Assembly: GCA_964402325.1 (NCBI GenBank)
Contig: CAYOBI010000001.1
Span: forward strand, 1-64,000
Length of the DNA stretch: 64,000 nt
Direction of reading: 5' to 3'
Origin: Raineyella sp964402325
GTDB lineage: Bacteria; Actinomycetota; Actinomycetes; Propionibacteriales; Propionibacteriaceae
Made by a program: the position numbers and the translations under genes. The notes under the pieces were generated by a model, which saw only the letters and a program-made list of their open reading frames with translations, made no database searches and was not told where the DNA came from. Below, piece after piece: positions 43,227-51,913 of this stretch. Within the stretch, counting starts at the first letter, position 1. Every line of letters starts with the position of its first letter.

Positions 43227-44678
43227 ATGCCGGCTGTGTCCACCGCCTCCTCCGTCTCCGACGGTGCGTCGGTCGAGCCCACGGGATCGCCCGTGCACGA
43301 CCACCTGCGCCGCAACCTGACGAACCGCCACATCCAGCTGATCGCGATCGGCGGTGCGATCGGCACCGGCCTGTTCATGGGATCCGGCCGGACGATCTCG
43401 TTGGCCGGCCCCTCGATCCTGCTGGTTTACGTGGTCATCGGCGTGATGCTGTTCTTCGTCATGCGGGCGATGGGCGAGCTGCTGCTGCACAACCTCGAGT
43501 ACGCCTCGTTCCAGGACTTCGCCGCCGACCTGCTCGGCCCCTGGGCAGCCTTCGCGATCGGCTGGACGTACTGGCTGAGCTGGGTCTTCACCGGGATGGC
43601 CGACATCGTCGCGGTGACCGGCTACTGGAAGTTCTGGGTGGGTGACCTGTCGGCGGCGATCGGGCTGACCGTGCTCACCCTGGTGGTGCTGTTGGCGCTC
43701 AACCTGCTGACCGTACGTCTGTTCGGCGAGATCGAGTTCTGGTTCGCCCTGATCAAGGTGGTCGCGATCCTCGCCCTGGTGGCCGTGGGCGCCACCCTGG
43801 TGGTGCTCCGTTTCACGTCCCCGAGCGGCATCCACGCGTCCCTGGGCAACCTCTGGAGCCACGGCGGCGTCTTCCCGACCGGCCTGTCCGGATTCTTCGC
43901 CGGCTTCCAGATCGCGGTCTTCGCCTTCGTCGGGATCGAGCTGGTGGGGGCCACCGCCGCGGAGGCCCAGGACCCGCTGCGGACCCTGCCGAAGGCGATC
44001 AACTCGATCCCGGTCCGGGTGCTGCTGTTCTACGTCCTGGCGCTGGCGGCGATCATGGCGGTCACCCCCTGGGACAGGGTCGACCCCAGCACCTCCCCGT
44101 TCGTCAATCTGTTCACCCTGATCGGCTTCGGCGGCGCCGCGGGCCTGATGAACTTCGTCGTCCTCACCTCGGCGGCATCGTCGTGCAACTCCGGCATCTA
44201 CTCCAGCTCACGGATGTTGTACGGGCTTGCCCGCAAGGGGATGGCGCCCCGCTGGCTGGGCCGGCTCAACCGGCGCGACGTCCCGGCGACCGGGCTGTGG
44301 CTCTCGGTGGTGCTGATCGGCGCGTCGCTGGTGCTCACCGCCAACGAGTCGGTGATGGCCGCCTTCACCGTGGTCACCTCGGTGGCCGCGGTGCTGTTCA
44401 TCGCGATCTGGAGCCTGATCCTGGTCAGCTACCTGCACTACCGGGCCAAGCGGCCCGAGGCCCACGCCACCTCGCCCTTCCCGATGCCGCTGGGCCGGCC
44501 GATGTCGTGGGTCGTGCTCGCCTTCTTCGGCTTCGTCCTGGTACTGCTGGCACTGCGGCCCGAGACCCGCGAGCCGATGCTCGTCGCGCCGGTCTGGTTC
44601 GTGGTGCTCGCGATCGGTTGGCGGATCGTCCGGCGCCGGGCCGCCGGTCAGGTCCAGGCCGGAGGGGACTGGCGGTGA
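43227..44678 (+). CDS. APC-family amino-acid permease (CycA-like)
   Basis: A 483-residue transporter with twelve hydrophobic segments. The first is preceded by RRNLTNRHIQLIAIGGAIGTGLFMGSG, and GIELVGATAAEAQDPLRTLPKAINSIPVR follows TM6. This is the AAT subgroup that includes CycA (D-serine/D-alanine/glycine). The exact substrate is not certain. ATG 43227 and GTG 43236 are both possible. Its 3' end is overlapped by a long antisense frame. Confidence 0.88.
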   Translation: MPAVSTASSVSDGASVEPTGSPVHDHLRRNLTNRHIQLIAIGGAIGTGLFMGSGRTISLAGPSILLVYVVIGVMLFFVMRAMGELLLHNLEYASFQDFAADLLGPWAAFAIGWTYWLSWVFTGMADIVAVTGYWKFWVGDLSAAIGLTVLTLVVLLALNLLTVRLFGEIEFWFALIKVVAILALVAVGATLVVLRFTSPSGIHASLGNLWSHGGVFPTGLSGFFAGFQIAVFAFVGIELVGATAAEAQDPLRTLPKAINSIPVRVLLFYVLALAAIMAVTPWDRVDPSTSPFVNLFTLIGFGGAAGLMNFVVLTSAASSCNSGIYSSSRMLYGLARKGMAPRWLGRLNRRDVPATGLWLSVVLIGASLVLTANESVMAAFTVVTSVAAVLFIAIWSLILVSYLHYRAKRPEAHATSPFPMPLGRPMSWVVLAFFGFVLVLLALRPETREPMLVAPVWFVVLAIGWRIVRRRAAGQVQAGGDWR

Positions 44679-44915
44679 GGGCTCGCCGGCCCGCACCACG
44701 GCGACCTGCCGGTCGCGGCGGTCACGCTCCTCGATCACGTAGTGGTGGGACGGCTGCAGCGCGTCGACCATGAGGTCGGCCACCACGCCGCCCATCGTCG
44801 CGCTCCCCCGCCGCCGTCGGTAGTAGATCCAGCCGCGTGTTTCAGCGGCGAGCAGCAGTCGATCCAGTACCCAGCCGGCGGCAGCGATGCCGATCACCCA
44901 CAGCGCGATCTCCAT
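44208..44915 (-). CDS. Small membrane protein, with open frame running antisense into the permease gene
   Basis: The N-terminus is convincing: one membrane helix (MEIALWVIGIAAAGWVLDRLLLAAE), then RGWIYYRRRRG and LQPSHHYVIEERDRR, a layout seen in short actinobacterial membrane proteins. About 79 codons lie outside the permease gene. No stop occurs there, so the frame continues 157 codons antisense to the permease. That part is Arg/His/Gly-rich and looks like a shadow translation. The natural gene probably ended near 44670 and has lost its stop, or the real product is unusually long. Confidence 0.55.
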   Translation of the reverse strand: MEIALWVIGIAAAGWVLDRLLLAAETRGWIYYRRRRGSATMGGVVADLMVDALQPSHHYVIEERDRRDRQVAVVRAGEPSPPVPSGLDLTGGPAPDDPPTDREHHEPDRRDEHRLAGLGPQCQQYQDEAEEGEHDPRHRPAQRHREGRGGVGLGPLGPVVQVADQDQAPDRDEQHRGHRGDHGEGGHHRLVGGEHQRRADQHHREPQPGRRDVAPVEPAQPAGRHPLAGKPVQHP

Positions 44916-45087
44916 GATTCCAGGCTACGGCCGGTAGGCCCGCCTCCCCTCGTCCGCCGCCCGGCGGCGGACAGGGTCGGTCCGGTGGTCACGTCCGCAC
45001 CGGCGGCGGCTCGATCAGCGAGCGGCGGTGGCGACGATCCAGCCCACCCGGGACACGGTGACCCGACCACGGCCAGAATGAGAATGC

Positions 45088-45543
45088 TCAGGGCCGGTCG
45101 GTGTGGTCGGCGAGCCTGAGGATCGTCAGTGTCCTGGGGTCGCGCACCCCGGCGAAGTAGCGCTCCAGCACCTGTCGGAACACCGGGCCCCCTGGATTGG
45201 CCGCCTCGAAGAGAGTCATCGATGAGCGCAGTTTCATCGCGTCGACCCGGCCCAGCAGGTGTTCGGCGGTGGCGGCCGGCCCGTCGGCGACCGCCCGGGC
45301 CGCTTCCAGCAGCCGGTGCTCCAGGACAGGGTGCTGGAGGTAGGCCCGCGCCTCGTCGAGGTCGGCGATCGCGAACCGGTCCGCCGTGGCGGAACGGCCC
45401 AGTCCGGCTACTTGCGGGAAGACGAACCACATCCAGTGCGTCGTCTTGCGTCCCGCCCGCAGTTCGGCGAGGGCCTGCTGGTAGACGCCGTCCGCCTGGG
45501 CGCGGACGAAACGCTCCAGGTCGTACGGATCGGTGCTGTCCAT
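45088..45543 (-). CDS. DUF1810-family protein
   Basis: A 151-residue soluble protein matching DUF1810: DPYDLERFVRAQ near the start, then KTTHWMWFVFPQVAGLGRS, ARAYLQHPVLEHRL and a final LTILRL. The family function is unknown. The ATG at 45543 is the natural start. The 172 bp between its stop and the small membrane protein gene hold nothing I recognise. Confidence 0.85.
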   Translation of the reverse strand: MDSTDPYDLERFVRAQADGVYQQALAELRAGRKTTHWMWFVFPQVAGLGRSATADRFAIADLDEARAYLQHPVLEHRLLEAARAVADGPAATAEHLLGRVDAMKLRSSMTLFEAANPGGPVFRQVLERYFAGVRDPRTLTILRLADHTDRP

Positions 45544-45680
45544 GGGGCAATTCTGCCCGCCCCGGGCCGGTTGCGCCGCTGTTGTCGGACAGCTGGTGCG
45601 GACGGATCCGTGGCCCCGGCGCCCACCCGGCACCCGGATCCGCGCCGTACAGTGGGAGGAGGCCGGGGACAGGAGTCGCC

Positions 45681-47270
45681 ATGAGAGCTACGAGGTCGTG
45701 GGGCGCCCGGGCCGGGCGCGGGGGATCGGCGGCGCGAGGCCCCGCGCTGCCGTTGGCCTGGCTGGCCGACCTGGCCGTGGCGACCGGCGCCGGGGTGCTG
45801 GAGATCCGCACCCCGTTCGACGGCAGTGTGCTCGGCACAGTGTCGCGCTCGGACACCGGTGACGTCGCGGAGGCGGTCCGGCGGGCCCGGGCGGCACAGG
45901 TCGCCTGGGCGGCCCGGAGCCCCCGCTCCCGGGCCGAGGTGATGCACCGGTTCGCCCGGCTCGTGCTGGACCGACGCGACACGATCCTCGACCTGATCCA
46001 GCTGGAGTCGGGCAAGTGCCGACTGGACGCCCTGGAGGAGGTCCTCGACGCCTCCCGGACCGCCGCCCACTACGCCCACGTCGCCCCCGACCTGCTCCGG
46101 CCCAGACGCCGCGCCGGCGCGATCCCGGTGCTCACCCGCACCGTCGAGGCCCGCAGCCCCAAGGGCGTGGTCGGGGTGATCAGCCCGTGGAACTACCCCT
46201 TCACCCTCGCCGTCTCCGATGCGGTCCCCGCCCTGCTGGCCGGCAACGCGGTGGTGCTGAAGCCGGACTCGCACACCCCCTTCACCGCGCTGCTCGGGGT
46301 GTCCTTGCTGCGGGCCGCCGGCCTGCCGGCCGACCTGCTCCAGGTGCTCGTCGGGCCCGGCGCGGAGCTCGGGCCGGCCCTCATCGACAGCGTCGACCAC
46401 GTGATGTTCACCGGGTCGACGGCCACCGGGCGTGAGGTCGCCCGCCGCTGCGCGACCCGGCTCGTCGACGTCAGCGCCGAGCTCGGTGGTAAGAACCCGC
46501 TCATCGTGCTGGGCGACGCCGATCTGCACGACGCTGCGATCGGCGCGGCGCGGGCCGCCTTCGCCAGCGCCGGCCAGCTGTGCATCGGGGTCGAGCGGAT
46601 CTACGTCGAGCAGCCGGTCCACCGGGACTTCCTCGACCGGTTCCTGGCCGTGCTGGCGCGGATGCGACTGGGCGTCGGGCTCGGCTGGAACCACGACATG
46701 GGCACCCTGGTCTCGGCAAAGCAGCTGGAGCGGGTCGGCGGCCTGGTGGACGACGCCGTGGCGCGGGGCGCGACGGTGCTCGCCGGCGGTCATCCGCGCC
46801 CCGACCTCGCGCCCTGGTACTACGAGCCGACCGTCCTGGCCGACGTCCCCGCCGACGCGGCACTGTCGCGCACCGAGGCCTTCGGGCCGGTGGTGTCGGT
46901 GCAGCCGGTGGCCGACCTCGACGAGGCGATCGCCCTGGCCAACGCGAGCAACTACGGGCTGAGCGCCAGCGTGTGGACCTCCGGGCGCCGCGGCGAGGCG
47001 GTGGCTCGGCGCCTCGAGGTGGGCACCGTCAACGTCAACGAGGCCTACTCGGCCGCCTGGGCCTCGCACGCCGCCCCGATGGGCGGCTGGAAGGACTCCG
47101 GGTCGGGCCGGCGACACGGGGTGGAGGGCCTGCTGAAGTTCACCGAGAGCCAGACCATCGCCACCCAACGGCTGCTCCCCCTCGAGCCCCCGCCGGGGCG
47201 GCCCGGCGCTGCCCGGGCGTTCGCGGCCGGGATGACGCAGGCGATCCGGCTGCTCGACCGGTTCCGCTGA
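45681..47270 (+). CDS. Succinate-semialdehyde dehydrogenase (NAD(P)+)
   Basis: A 529-residue aldehyde dehydrogenase. Catalytic residues are Glu267 in ELGGKNP and Cys301 in SAGQLCIG; NAD-binding motifs are VGVISPWNYPFTL and FTGSTATG. The sequence fits the actinobacterial GabD2-like group that oxidises succinic semialdehyde to succinate. An N-terminal extension of about 35 residues is not conserved. ATG 45681 follows AGGAG. The real substrate is inferred from family. Confidence 0.88.
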   Translation: MRATRSWGARAGRGGSAARGPALPLAWLADLAVATGAGVLEIRTPFDGSVLGTVSRSDTGDVAEAVRRARAAQVAWAARSPRSRAEVMHRFARLVLDRRDTILDLIQLESGKCRLDALEEVLDASRTAAHYAHVAPDLLRPRRRAGAIPVLTRTVEARSPKGVVGVISPWNYPFTLAVSDAVPALLAGNAVVLKPDSHTPFTALLGVSLLRAAGLPADLLQVLVGPGAELGPALIDSVDHVMFTGSTATGREVARRCATRLVDVSAELGGKNPLIVLGDADLHDAAIGAARAAFASAGQLCIGVERIYVEQPVHRDFLDRFLAVLARMRLGVGLGWNHDMGTLVSAKQLERVGGLVDDAVARGATVLAGGHPRPDLAPWYYEPTVLADVPADAALSRTEAFGPVVSVQPVADLDEAIALANASNYGLSASVWTSGRRGEAVARRLEVGTVNVNEAYSAAWASHAAPMGGWKDSGSGRRHGVEGLLKFTESQTIATQRLLPLEPPPGRPGAARAFAAGMTQAIRLLDRFR

Positions 47271-47302
47271 CCGGTTCGTCCCCGGGCGTACGACGACCGC
47301 GG

Positions 47303-47698
47303 TCACGACTCCCGGATGTACTCGCGGGCCACCGCCACGGCCCCCACCGTGGTCCCGTCGGGGGCGTTGATCACCGCGAACGTCATCGTGACGTACACCT
47401 TGCCACCGTCCGCGGTCACGCCGCGGGTGCGGCGCGGCTTGCCGTCGGAGGCCAGGTGGCCGGAGGCCATGGCCGCCGTGAACCCGTGCTCGTGGGCCAC
47501 GCGCAGCTTCTCCGGGATGATGATCTCCACCGTCTGCCCGATCGCCTGCTCGGCCGTGAAGCCGAACAGTTCCTCGGACTTGTGGTTCCACCGGCGGATG
47601 ATGCCGTCGACGTCGATGACGATGATGCCGTCACCGGCCTGCTCCAGGGCGGCGTCGGACAGATCCAGGTCGAGCCGGGAAGCCGTCGGGTCGGTCAT
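47303..47698 (-). CDS. Single-domain PAS sensor protein
   Basis: A 131-residue protein made almost entirely of one PAS domain (about 15-125). It has ALEQAGDGIIVIDVDGIIRRWNHKSEELFGFTAEQAIGQTVEIIIP, then FAVINAPDGTTVGAVAVAREYIRES. No output domain is attached, so it must act through a partner or bind a ligand by itself. The WNHKSEELFGF core resembles PAS proteins of unknown signal. Confidence 0.88.
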   Translation of the reverse strand: MTDPTASRLDLDLSDAALEQAGDGIIVIDVDGIIRRWNHKSEELFGFTAEQAIGQTVEIIIPEKLRVAHEHGFTAAMASGHLASDGKPRRTRGVTADGGKVYVTMTFAVINAPDGTTVGAVAVAREYIRES

Positions 47699-47903
47699 GG
47701 CGGGGGTCCTCTCCTCCTCGCGCTGCCGGGCAGGATGTCACGACAAGTCCGGCGGGGGTGTGGTCGTCCTGGAGTCTCGTCGGCCCGCCGACCCCCGTCA
47801 AGGGCATTTCCGGCCGGACCGCTACGACGTGGCCGGTGCGTTCGTCTGCCTCGTCGGGATGGCGATCATCATGTACGCGCCGCGGGCGAGCTGAGTCGTC
47901 GGG

Positions 47904-48368
47904 TCAGCGGTCCAGGACGCAGTTGGCGCAGCCGCTGCCGCAGCACTCCCGGTCGGGGGACCTGAGGTCGTGGACCAGTCGGGCGAGTCTGTGCTCGAGG
48001 TTCTTGCGGATCACCCGCATCCGGTGCCGCGGGTCGGTCTCCTCCTCCGGTGGTTCGATCGGCCACACCTCGTACGACGGCCGGATCCCGGGCGGCAGCG
48101 GCACGAAGCCCTGCTGGTTGCGGAAGCCCAGCACGATCACCCGCTGGTGCTGGTCGAGCTCCCCCGGCCCGACCGGGCGGGGTGGGGTGAGCGGGACCGG
48201 CCGGCGGGAGGTCTCCACGGCCTCGCGGACCTCGGCGGTCACCTCGGCGTAGTCGGTGGTGTTGGCGCAGGTGGTGGTGAAGTCGCCCTCGGATCGGCTG
48301 CGGGCCAGAGCCTCGGCCAGTTGGGCGATGCCCTCGGTGTCCGTGCCCACGAAACAGACCGTGGCCAT
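47904..48368 (-). CDS. Arsenate reductase/LMW-phosphatase homologue lacking the catalytic Cys, with Cys-rich tail
   Basis: A 154-residue protein whose N-terminus ATVCFVGTDTEGIAQLAEAL aligns with the arsenate reductase loop FVCxxNxGRSQMAEAL. The nucleophile Cys has become Gly and the loop Arg has become Ile. Later parts still match (DQHQRVIVLG; WPIEPPEEETDPRHRMRVIRKNL). The C-terminus ECCGSGCANCVLD is an oxidoreductase-like Cys cluster that may bind metal. It is therefore probably not a phosphatase. It is divergent from the ArfB-like gene with a 58-bp gap. Confidence 0.75.
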   Translation of the reverse strand: MATVCFVGTDTEGIAQLAEALARSRSEGDFTTTCANTTDYAEVTAEVREAVETSRRPVPLTPPRPVGPGELDQHQRVIVLGFRNQQGFVPLPPGIRPSYEVWPIEPPEEETDPRHRMRVIRKNLEHRLARLVHDLRSPDRECCGSGCANCVLDR

Positions 48369-48426
48369 CACGACGCACCTCCTCGACTTCCTCCTCCAGC
48401 GTAGTCGGGACGCCACACTGGTGGAT

Positions 48427-48879
48427 GTGGACGACCTCGTGATAGCCCCGGCGCCCGGCCTGCCCGACGGGCTGCTGATCCCCGCGGACCTGCTGCGGGA
48501 GCGGTTCACGCACGCCTCCGGGCCCGGAGGCCAGGGTGTCAACACCGCCGACTCCCGGGTGCAGCTCAGCGTGGACCTCGCCGAGCTGTCCGCGCTGGGG
48601 GTCGACCCGACCCGGCTCGACCGGGTGCTGGAACGGCTGGCCGGCCGGCTCACCGGCACCGTGCTGACCGTCGATGCGGCCGAGTTCCGCTCCCAGCACC
48701 GCAATCGCAAGGCGGCCCGGGACCGGCTCGCCGGCCTGTTGCGCTCGGCCCTGGCTGCGCCGCCCCCGGCCCGGCGCGCGACCCGGCCGACCCGGGCCTC
48801 GCGCCGTCGTCGGTTGGAGGCCAAGCACCGCCGGGCCGAGGTCAAGCGGTCCCGGACCCGACCGTCGGTCGACTCCTGA
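48427..48879 (+). CDS. ArfB/ICT1-like peptidyl-tRNA hydrolase (release factor homologue)
   Basis: A 150-residue rescue factor. The catalytic GGQ is seen in ASGPGGQGVNTADSRVQL (about residues 31-48), preceded by LLIPADLLRERF. A basic, Arg-rich C-terminal tail (about 110-150) would enter the empty mRNA channel of stalled ribosomes. GTG 48427 gives VDDLVIAPA, the usual family start; GTG 48421 is an alternative. It hydrolyses peptidyl-tRNA on ribosomes lacking a stop codon. Confidence 0.87.
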   Translation: MDDLVIAPAPGLPDGLLIPADLLRERFTHASGPGGQGVNTADSRVQLSVDLAELSALGVDPTRLDRVLERLAGRLTGTVLTVDAAEFRSQHRNRKAARDRLAGLLRSALAAPPPARRATRPTRASRRRRLEAKHRRAEVKRSRTRPSVDS

Positions 48880-48996
48880 CGCGGATGATGTGGGCCCGTC
48901 CCGGGCGGCCGTCCCGGACGTGGGTGAACACAGCCCGGACACAGATCGGGGCGTCTAAGGTGGACCGTCCTTCCATATCCTGATCGGAGTCCCCCC

Positions 48997-49437
48997 ATGG
49001 GAAACGCCCTCGCCCGTACGATGCTGCGCCTGGCCGGCCCCACCCTGATCGGCGCCGGCGGCGCCGCCTGGTACGTCATCACCCAGCAGCTGAAGGCCCA
49101 GAAGATCGAGGTGCACCCGGACTCCCCGCAGCTGACCGGTCGCCCGGTCGCCGGCCCGGTGACCGCGTTCGCCCAGGCCGCGGTGATCGAGAAGCATGCG
49201 CTGGCGATGGGGGGTGGCCGCACCTTCTCCGAGATCAGCGAGGAGTGGATGGAGGCGACGGCCGCCGGTGACGAGGCCCGCGCCGCCGAGCTCGCCGGCA
49301 CCCGCGAGACCGTGATGCAGGCCAACCTGCTGCGTGCCTCGCTGTTCACCTCCGTGCTCGCCTACGGCGTCGCCGCGCTGACGATGGGCATCGGCGTCCT
49401 CAGCTGGACGACCGCGAGCGCCGTCCGCTCCAAGTGA
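48997..49437 (+). CDS. Conserved hypothetical membrane protein, 146 residues
   Basis: Two hydrophobic segments (about 8-30 and 115-137) flank an amphipathic middle region rich in Ala and Glu. The middle contains GPVTAFAQAAVIEKHALAMGGGRTFSEISEEWMEA. Proteins of this shape occur in actinobacteria, sometimes misnamed as LigA dioxygenase; I see no enzyme motif. It starts at ATG 48997 and stands alone before the ABC operon. Confidence 0.75.
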   Translation: MGNALARTMLRLAGPTLIGAGGAAWYVITQQLKAQKIEVHPDSPQLTGRPVAGPVTAFAQAAVIEKHALAMGGGRTFSEISEEWMEATAAGDEARAAELAGTRETVMQANLLRASLFTSVLAYGVAALTMGIGVLSWTTASAVRSK

Positions 49438-49472
49438 TCCCGCGCGGGTGATCCGCGGCCGGCGGCCGGCGC

Positions 49473-50432
49473 TCAGCGCGCGGTGACCAGCCCGACGAAC
49501 ACGTCCTCCAGGGTGGGTTCGACGGCCCGTACGGTCACCTCGCCGAAGCCGGCCGCCCGCAACCGCCCGGCCAGCTCGGCCGGGTCGGTGCCGGGGGCGG
49601 TGACCCGCAGCGCCCCCTCGGCGACATGGGCGTCGCGGACGTCCTGGGCGGTGTCGAGGCGGGCCTGCACCGCATCGGGGTCGGCGCCGCGCACCTCGAG
49701 CACCGGGGCGCCGCCGGCGACCAGGTCGCGGGGAGCCCCGTCGGCGACGATCCGGCCGCGGTACATGAAGGCCAGCCGGGTGCAGTTCGCCGCCTCGTCC
49801 ATGTAGTGGGTGGTGACGAAGAGCGTCACTCCTCGCCCGGCCAGGTCGTGCAGCAGGTCCCAGAACTGCCGGCGGGCGAGCGGGTCGACCCCCGAGGTGG
49901 GCTCGTCCAGGAACAGCAGCTCGGGCTCGTGGATCGTCGCGGTGCCCAGCGCGAGCCGCTGGCGCCAGCCGACCGACAGGTCAGCGGTGAGCTCGCGCTC
50001 CCGGCCCCGGAGGTCCGCCATGTCGAGCACGTACTCGCGCCGCCGTGCGTACGTCTCCTTGGACAGGCCGTGGACACCGGCGTAGAAGCGCAGGTTCTCC
50101 TCGACGGTGAGGTCCTCGAAGAGGCTGAACCGTTGTGACATGTAGCCGATCCGTCGGTGGATCGCCCCGGGGTGGCGGGCCACGTCGGTGCCGAGCACGC
50201 GGATCTCGCCGCCGGAGGGGGCGAGCGAGCCGGTGAGCATCCGGATCGTGGTGGTCTTGCCGGAGCCGTTCGGCCCGAGGAAGCCGAACACCTCCCCGCG
50301 GTGGACCTCGACGTCGATCCCGTCCACGGCCGTGAACGAGCCGAACGTACGGCGCAGGTCGTGCACCCGGACGGCGAGGTCGCCGTCCTCGGCCCGGGGC
50401 TCCTCGGCCGGTCGACGACGGAACAGCGCCAT
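49473..50432 (-). CDS. ABC-2 exporter ATP-binding protein
   Basis: A 319-residue ATPase with Walker A GPNGSGKTTT, Walker B LLFLDEPTSGVDP and switch TTHY. The signature region is unusual: LSVGWRQRLALG rather than LSGGQ. This variant is known in YbhF-type ATPases. A C-terminal accessory domain follows (about 235-319). Its ATG overlaps the permease stop (TGATG). It is last in a three-gene operon whose first two genes are damaged. Confidence 0.88.
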   Translation of the reverse strand: MALFRRRPAEEPRAEDGDLAVRVHDLRRTFGSFTAVDGIDVEVHRGEVFGFLGPNGSGKTTTIRMLTGSLAPSGGEIRVLGTDVARHPGAIHRRIGYMSQRFSLFEDLTVEENLRFYAGVHGLSKETYARRREYVLDMADLRGRERELTADLSVGWRQRLALGTATIHEPELLFLDEPTSGVDPLARRQFWDLLHDLAGRGVTLFVTTHYMDEAANCTRLAFMYRGRIVADGAPRDLVAGGAPVLEVRGADPDAVQARLDTAQDVRDAHVAEGALRVTAPGTDPAELAGRLRAAGFGEVTVRAVEPTLEDVFVGLVTAR

Positions 50433-51481
50433 CAGGCACCCCGCAGCCGGCGGCGTACCGCAACCAGGGCCGCGCCGAAGATCAGCACGGCGAATCCGGC
50501 CAGGGCCAGCAGCGGCACCGCCAGCGCAGTGAACCCGGCGCCGTGCACGAAGGCGCCGCGCATCACCGCCAGCACGTGGGTGAGTGGGATGGCGTACGCC
50601 ACCGGGCGGACCACTGCGGGCATCGACTCGAGCGGGAAGATGTAGCCCGACAGCAGCATCGACGGCAGCAGCAGGAACAGCACCGTCTGCTGGGCCTGGT
50701 GCCGGGTCCGCGAGACCACCGAGATCAGCAGGCCGAGGCCGAGGGCGGTCAGCATGAACAGCAACAGCCCGGCCACCACCGCCAGCGCCGCGACCGGGCC
50801 GCCGTTGAACGGCACCCGGAACCACGTCACGCCGACGACCGCCACGATGGTGGCCTGGGCCAGGGCGACCAGGGTGTACGGGACCACCTTGCCGACCAGG
50901 TACTCGGTGTGCGTGATCGGGGTGACGAACATCTGCTCCAGGGTGCCCGATTCCCGTTCCTTCACCACCGCCTGGCTCATCACCACTGTGATCGAGATCA
51001 TGCAGATGATCCCGATCAGCCCCGGCAGCATGCTGTTCAGGGCCCGGATCGAGGGGTTGTACTCGACCCGGATCCGGGCGTCCAGACCGGGTGCGGCGGA
51101 GGTGTCGACGCCGTGCGCGACCAGGCTGCGGGCATTGACCTGCTGGACGATCTGCGTCGCGTAGCTGAGTGCCACGCCGGACGTCTGGCCGTCGGCCCCG
51201 TCGACGATGATGCCGATCGGGGCGGTCTCGCCACGGTCCAGGGCCGCCTGGGTGCCCTCCGGGACGACGACGGCCACCGCGACGGACGCGCTGTCCATCA
51301 GCGGACGGACGTCGGCCTCGGTCGCCGGATGGGCGTCGACGGTGAAGTAGCCCGAGGCGGTGAAGGCGCCCTCGACCCGTCGGGAGGCGGCGCTGTGGTC
51401 GAGGTCGACGACGGCGGTGGGCAGGTGGTTGACGTCGGCAGCCACCACGTAGCCGAACATGATCAGCTGGAGCACGGGCAT
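50432..51481 (-). CDS. ABC-2 exporter permease, N-terminally truncated
   Basis: A 349-residue YhhJ/YbhR-like permease. It begins abruptly at MPVLQLIMFGYVVAADVNHLPTAVVD, which in relatives lies inside the first membrane segment and follows about 25 residues (basic tail plus first turns). The upstream codons ALRIIFA still fit the family, and the match ends just before them. The rest is normal: a large extracytoplasmic domain (about 20-150) and five membrane helices (about 150-345). The deletion probably joined it to the adaptor gene upstream. Function is doubtful. Confidence 0.8.
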   Translation of the reverse strand: MPVLQLIMFGYVVAADVNHLPTAVVDLDHSAASRRVEGAFTASGYFTVDAHPATEADVRPLMDSASVAVAVVVPEGTQAALDRGETAPIGIIVDGADGQTSGVALSYATQIVQQVNARSLVAHGVDTSAAPGLDARIRVEYNPSIRALNSMLPGLIGIICMISITVVMSQAVVKERESGTLEQMFVTPITHTEYLVGKVVPYTLVALAQATIVAVVGVTWFRVPFNGGPVAALAVVAGLLLFMLTALGLGLLISVVSRTRHQAQQTVLFLLLPSMLLSGYIFPLESMPAVVRPVAYAIPLTHVLAVMRGAFVHGAGFTALAVPLLALAGFAVLIFGAALVAVRRRLRGA

Positions 51482-51840
51482 GGCGAAGATGATCCGCAGC
51501 GCGCCAGTGCCAGGGAGGCCGTCAGGGCGCCGTCGTCGAGCCGGGCCACGGTGTCCCCCGCCGCCACCCGGTCCCCGGCAGCGACGATCCGGACGATGCG
51601 CACCGGTGCGGCCGCGTCACTGCTGGTCGCGGCCGCCGAGCCGCTCGGCCCGGCCGAGGCGGTGGCGGAAGCTGACGGGATCGCCGGTGCGGTGGCCCGG
51701 ATCGCCGGCACGGCGGGGGCGACGATGCTCACGTCGGCCACCTCGACGCTGCCGGCCAGGGTGGGCGGGGGCGACGAGCAGGCCGCCAGCAGGAGCACCA
51801 GTGCTCCCGCCAGCCCCGCGCGTTCGCCGGACCTGATCAC
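51463..51840 (-). pseudogene. Truncated HlyD-like adaptor lipoprotein
   Basis: A 125-residue fragment starting at GTG 51840. The lipoprotein signal is good (ALVLLLAACSSPP). A Ser/Ala spacer follows, then the start of a biotinyl-lipoyl domain (VRIVAAGDRVAAGDTVARLDDGALTASLALA). After that the frame runs into the permease coding region and ends in CGSSSPCPCSS, which is unrelated. An intact membrane-fusion protein would have at least 150 more residues. The last bases overlap the permease start. Evidence of a deletion between adaptor and permease. Confidence 0.8.
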
Positions 51841-51913
51841 CAGACCAGAGTCCTCGCGGCCGTCCGCCTCCGCAAGGGAATCGCGGATTTCCCGGTCGCG
51901 GGACACTGGGGGC

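Noticed and set aside
48370..48426. An upstream extension of the ArfB-like gene
   Set aside because: The extra residues lie in the divergent promoter gap and the usual family start (VDDLV) falls at GTG 48427.
51463..51840. A complete small lipoprotein gene
   Set aside because: The lipoyl domain is cut mid-way and the C-terminal residues come from reading the permease region out of frame.
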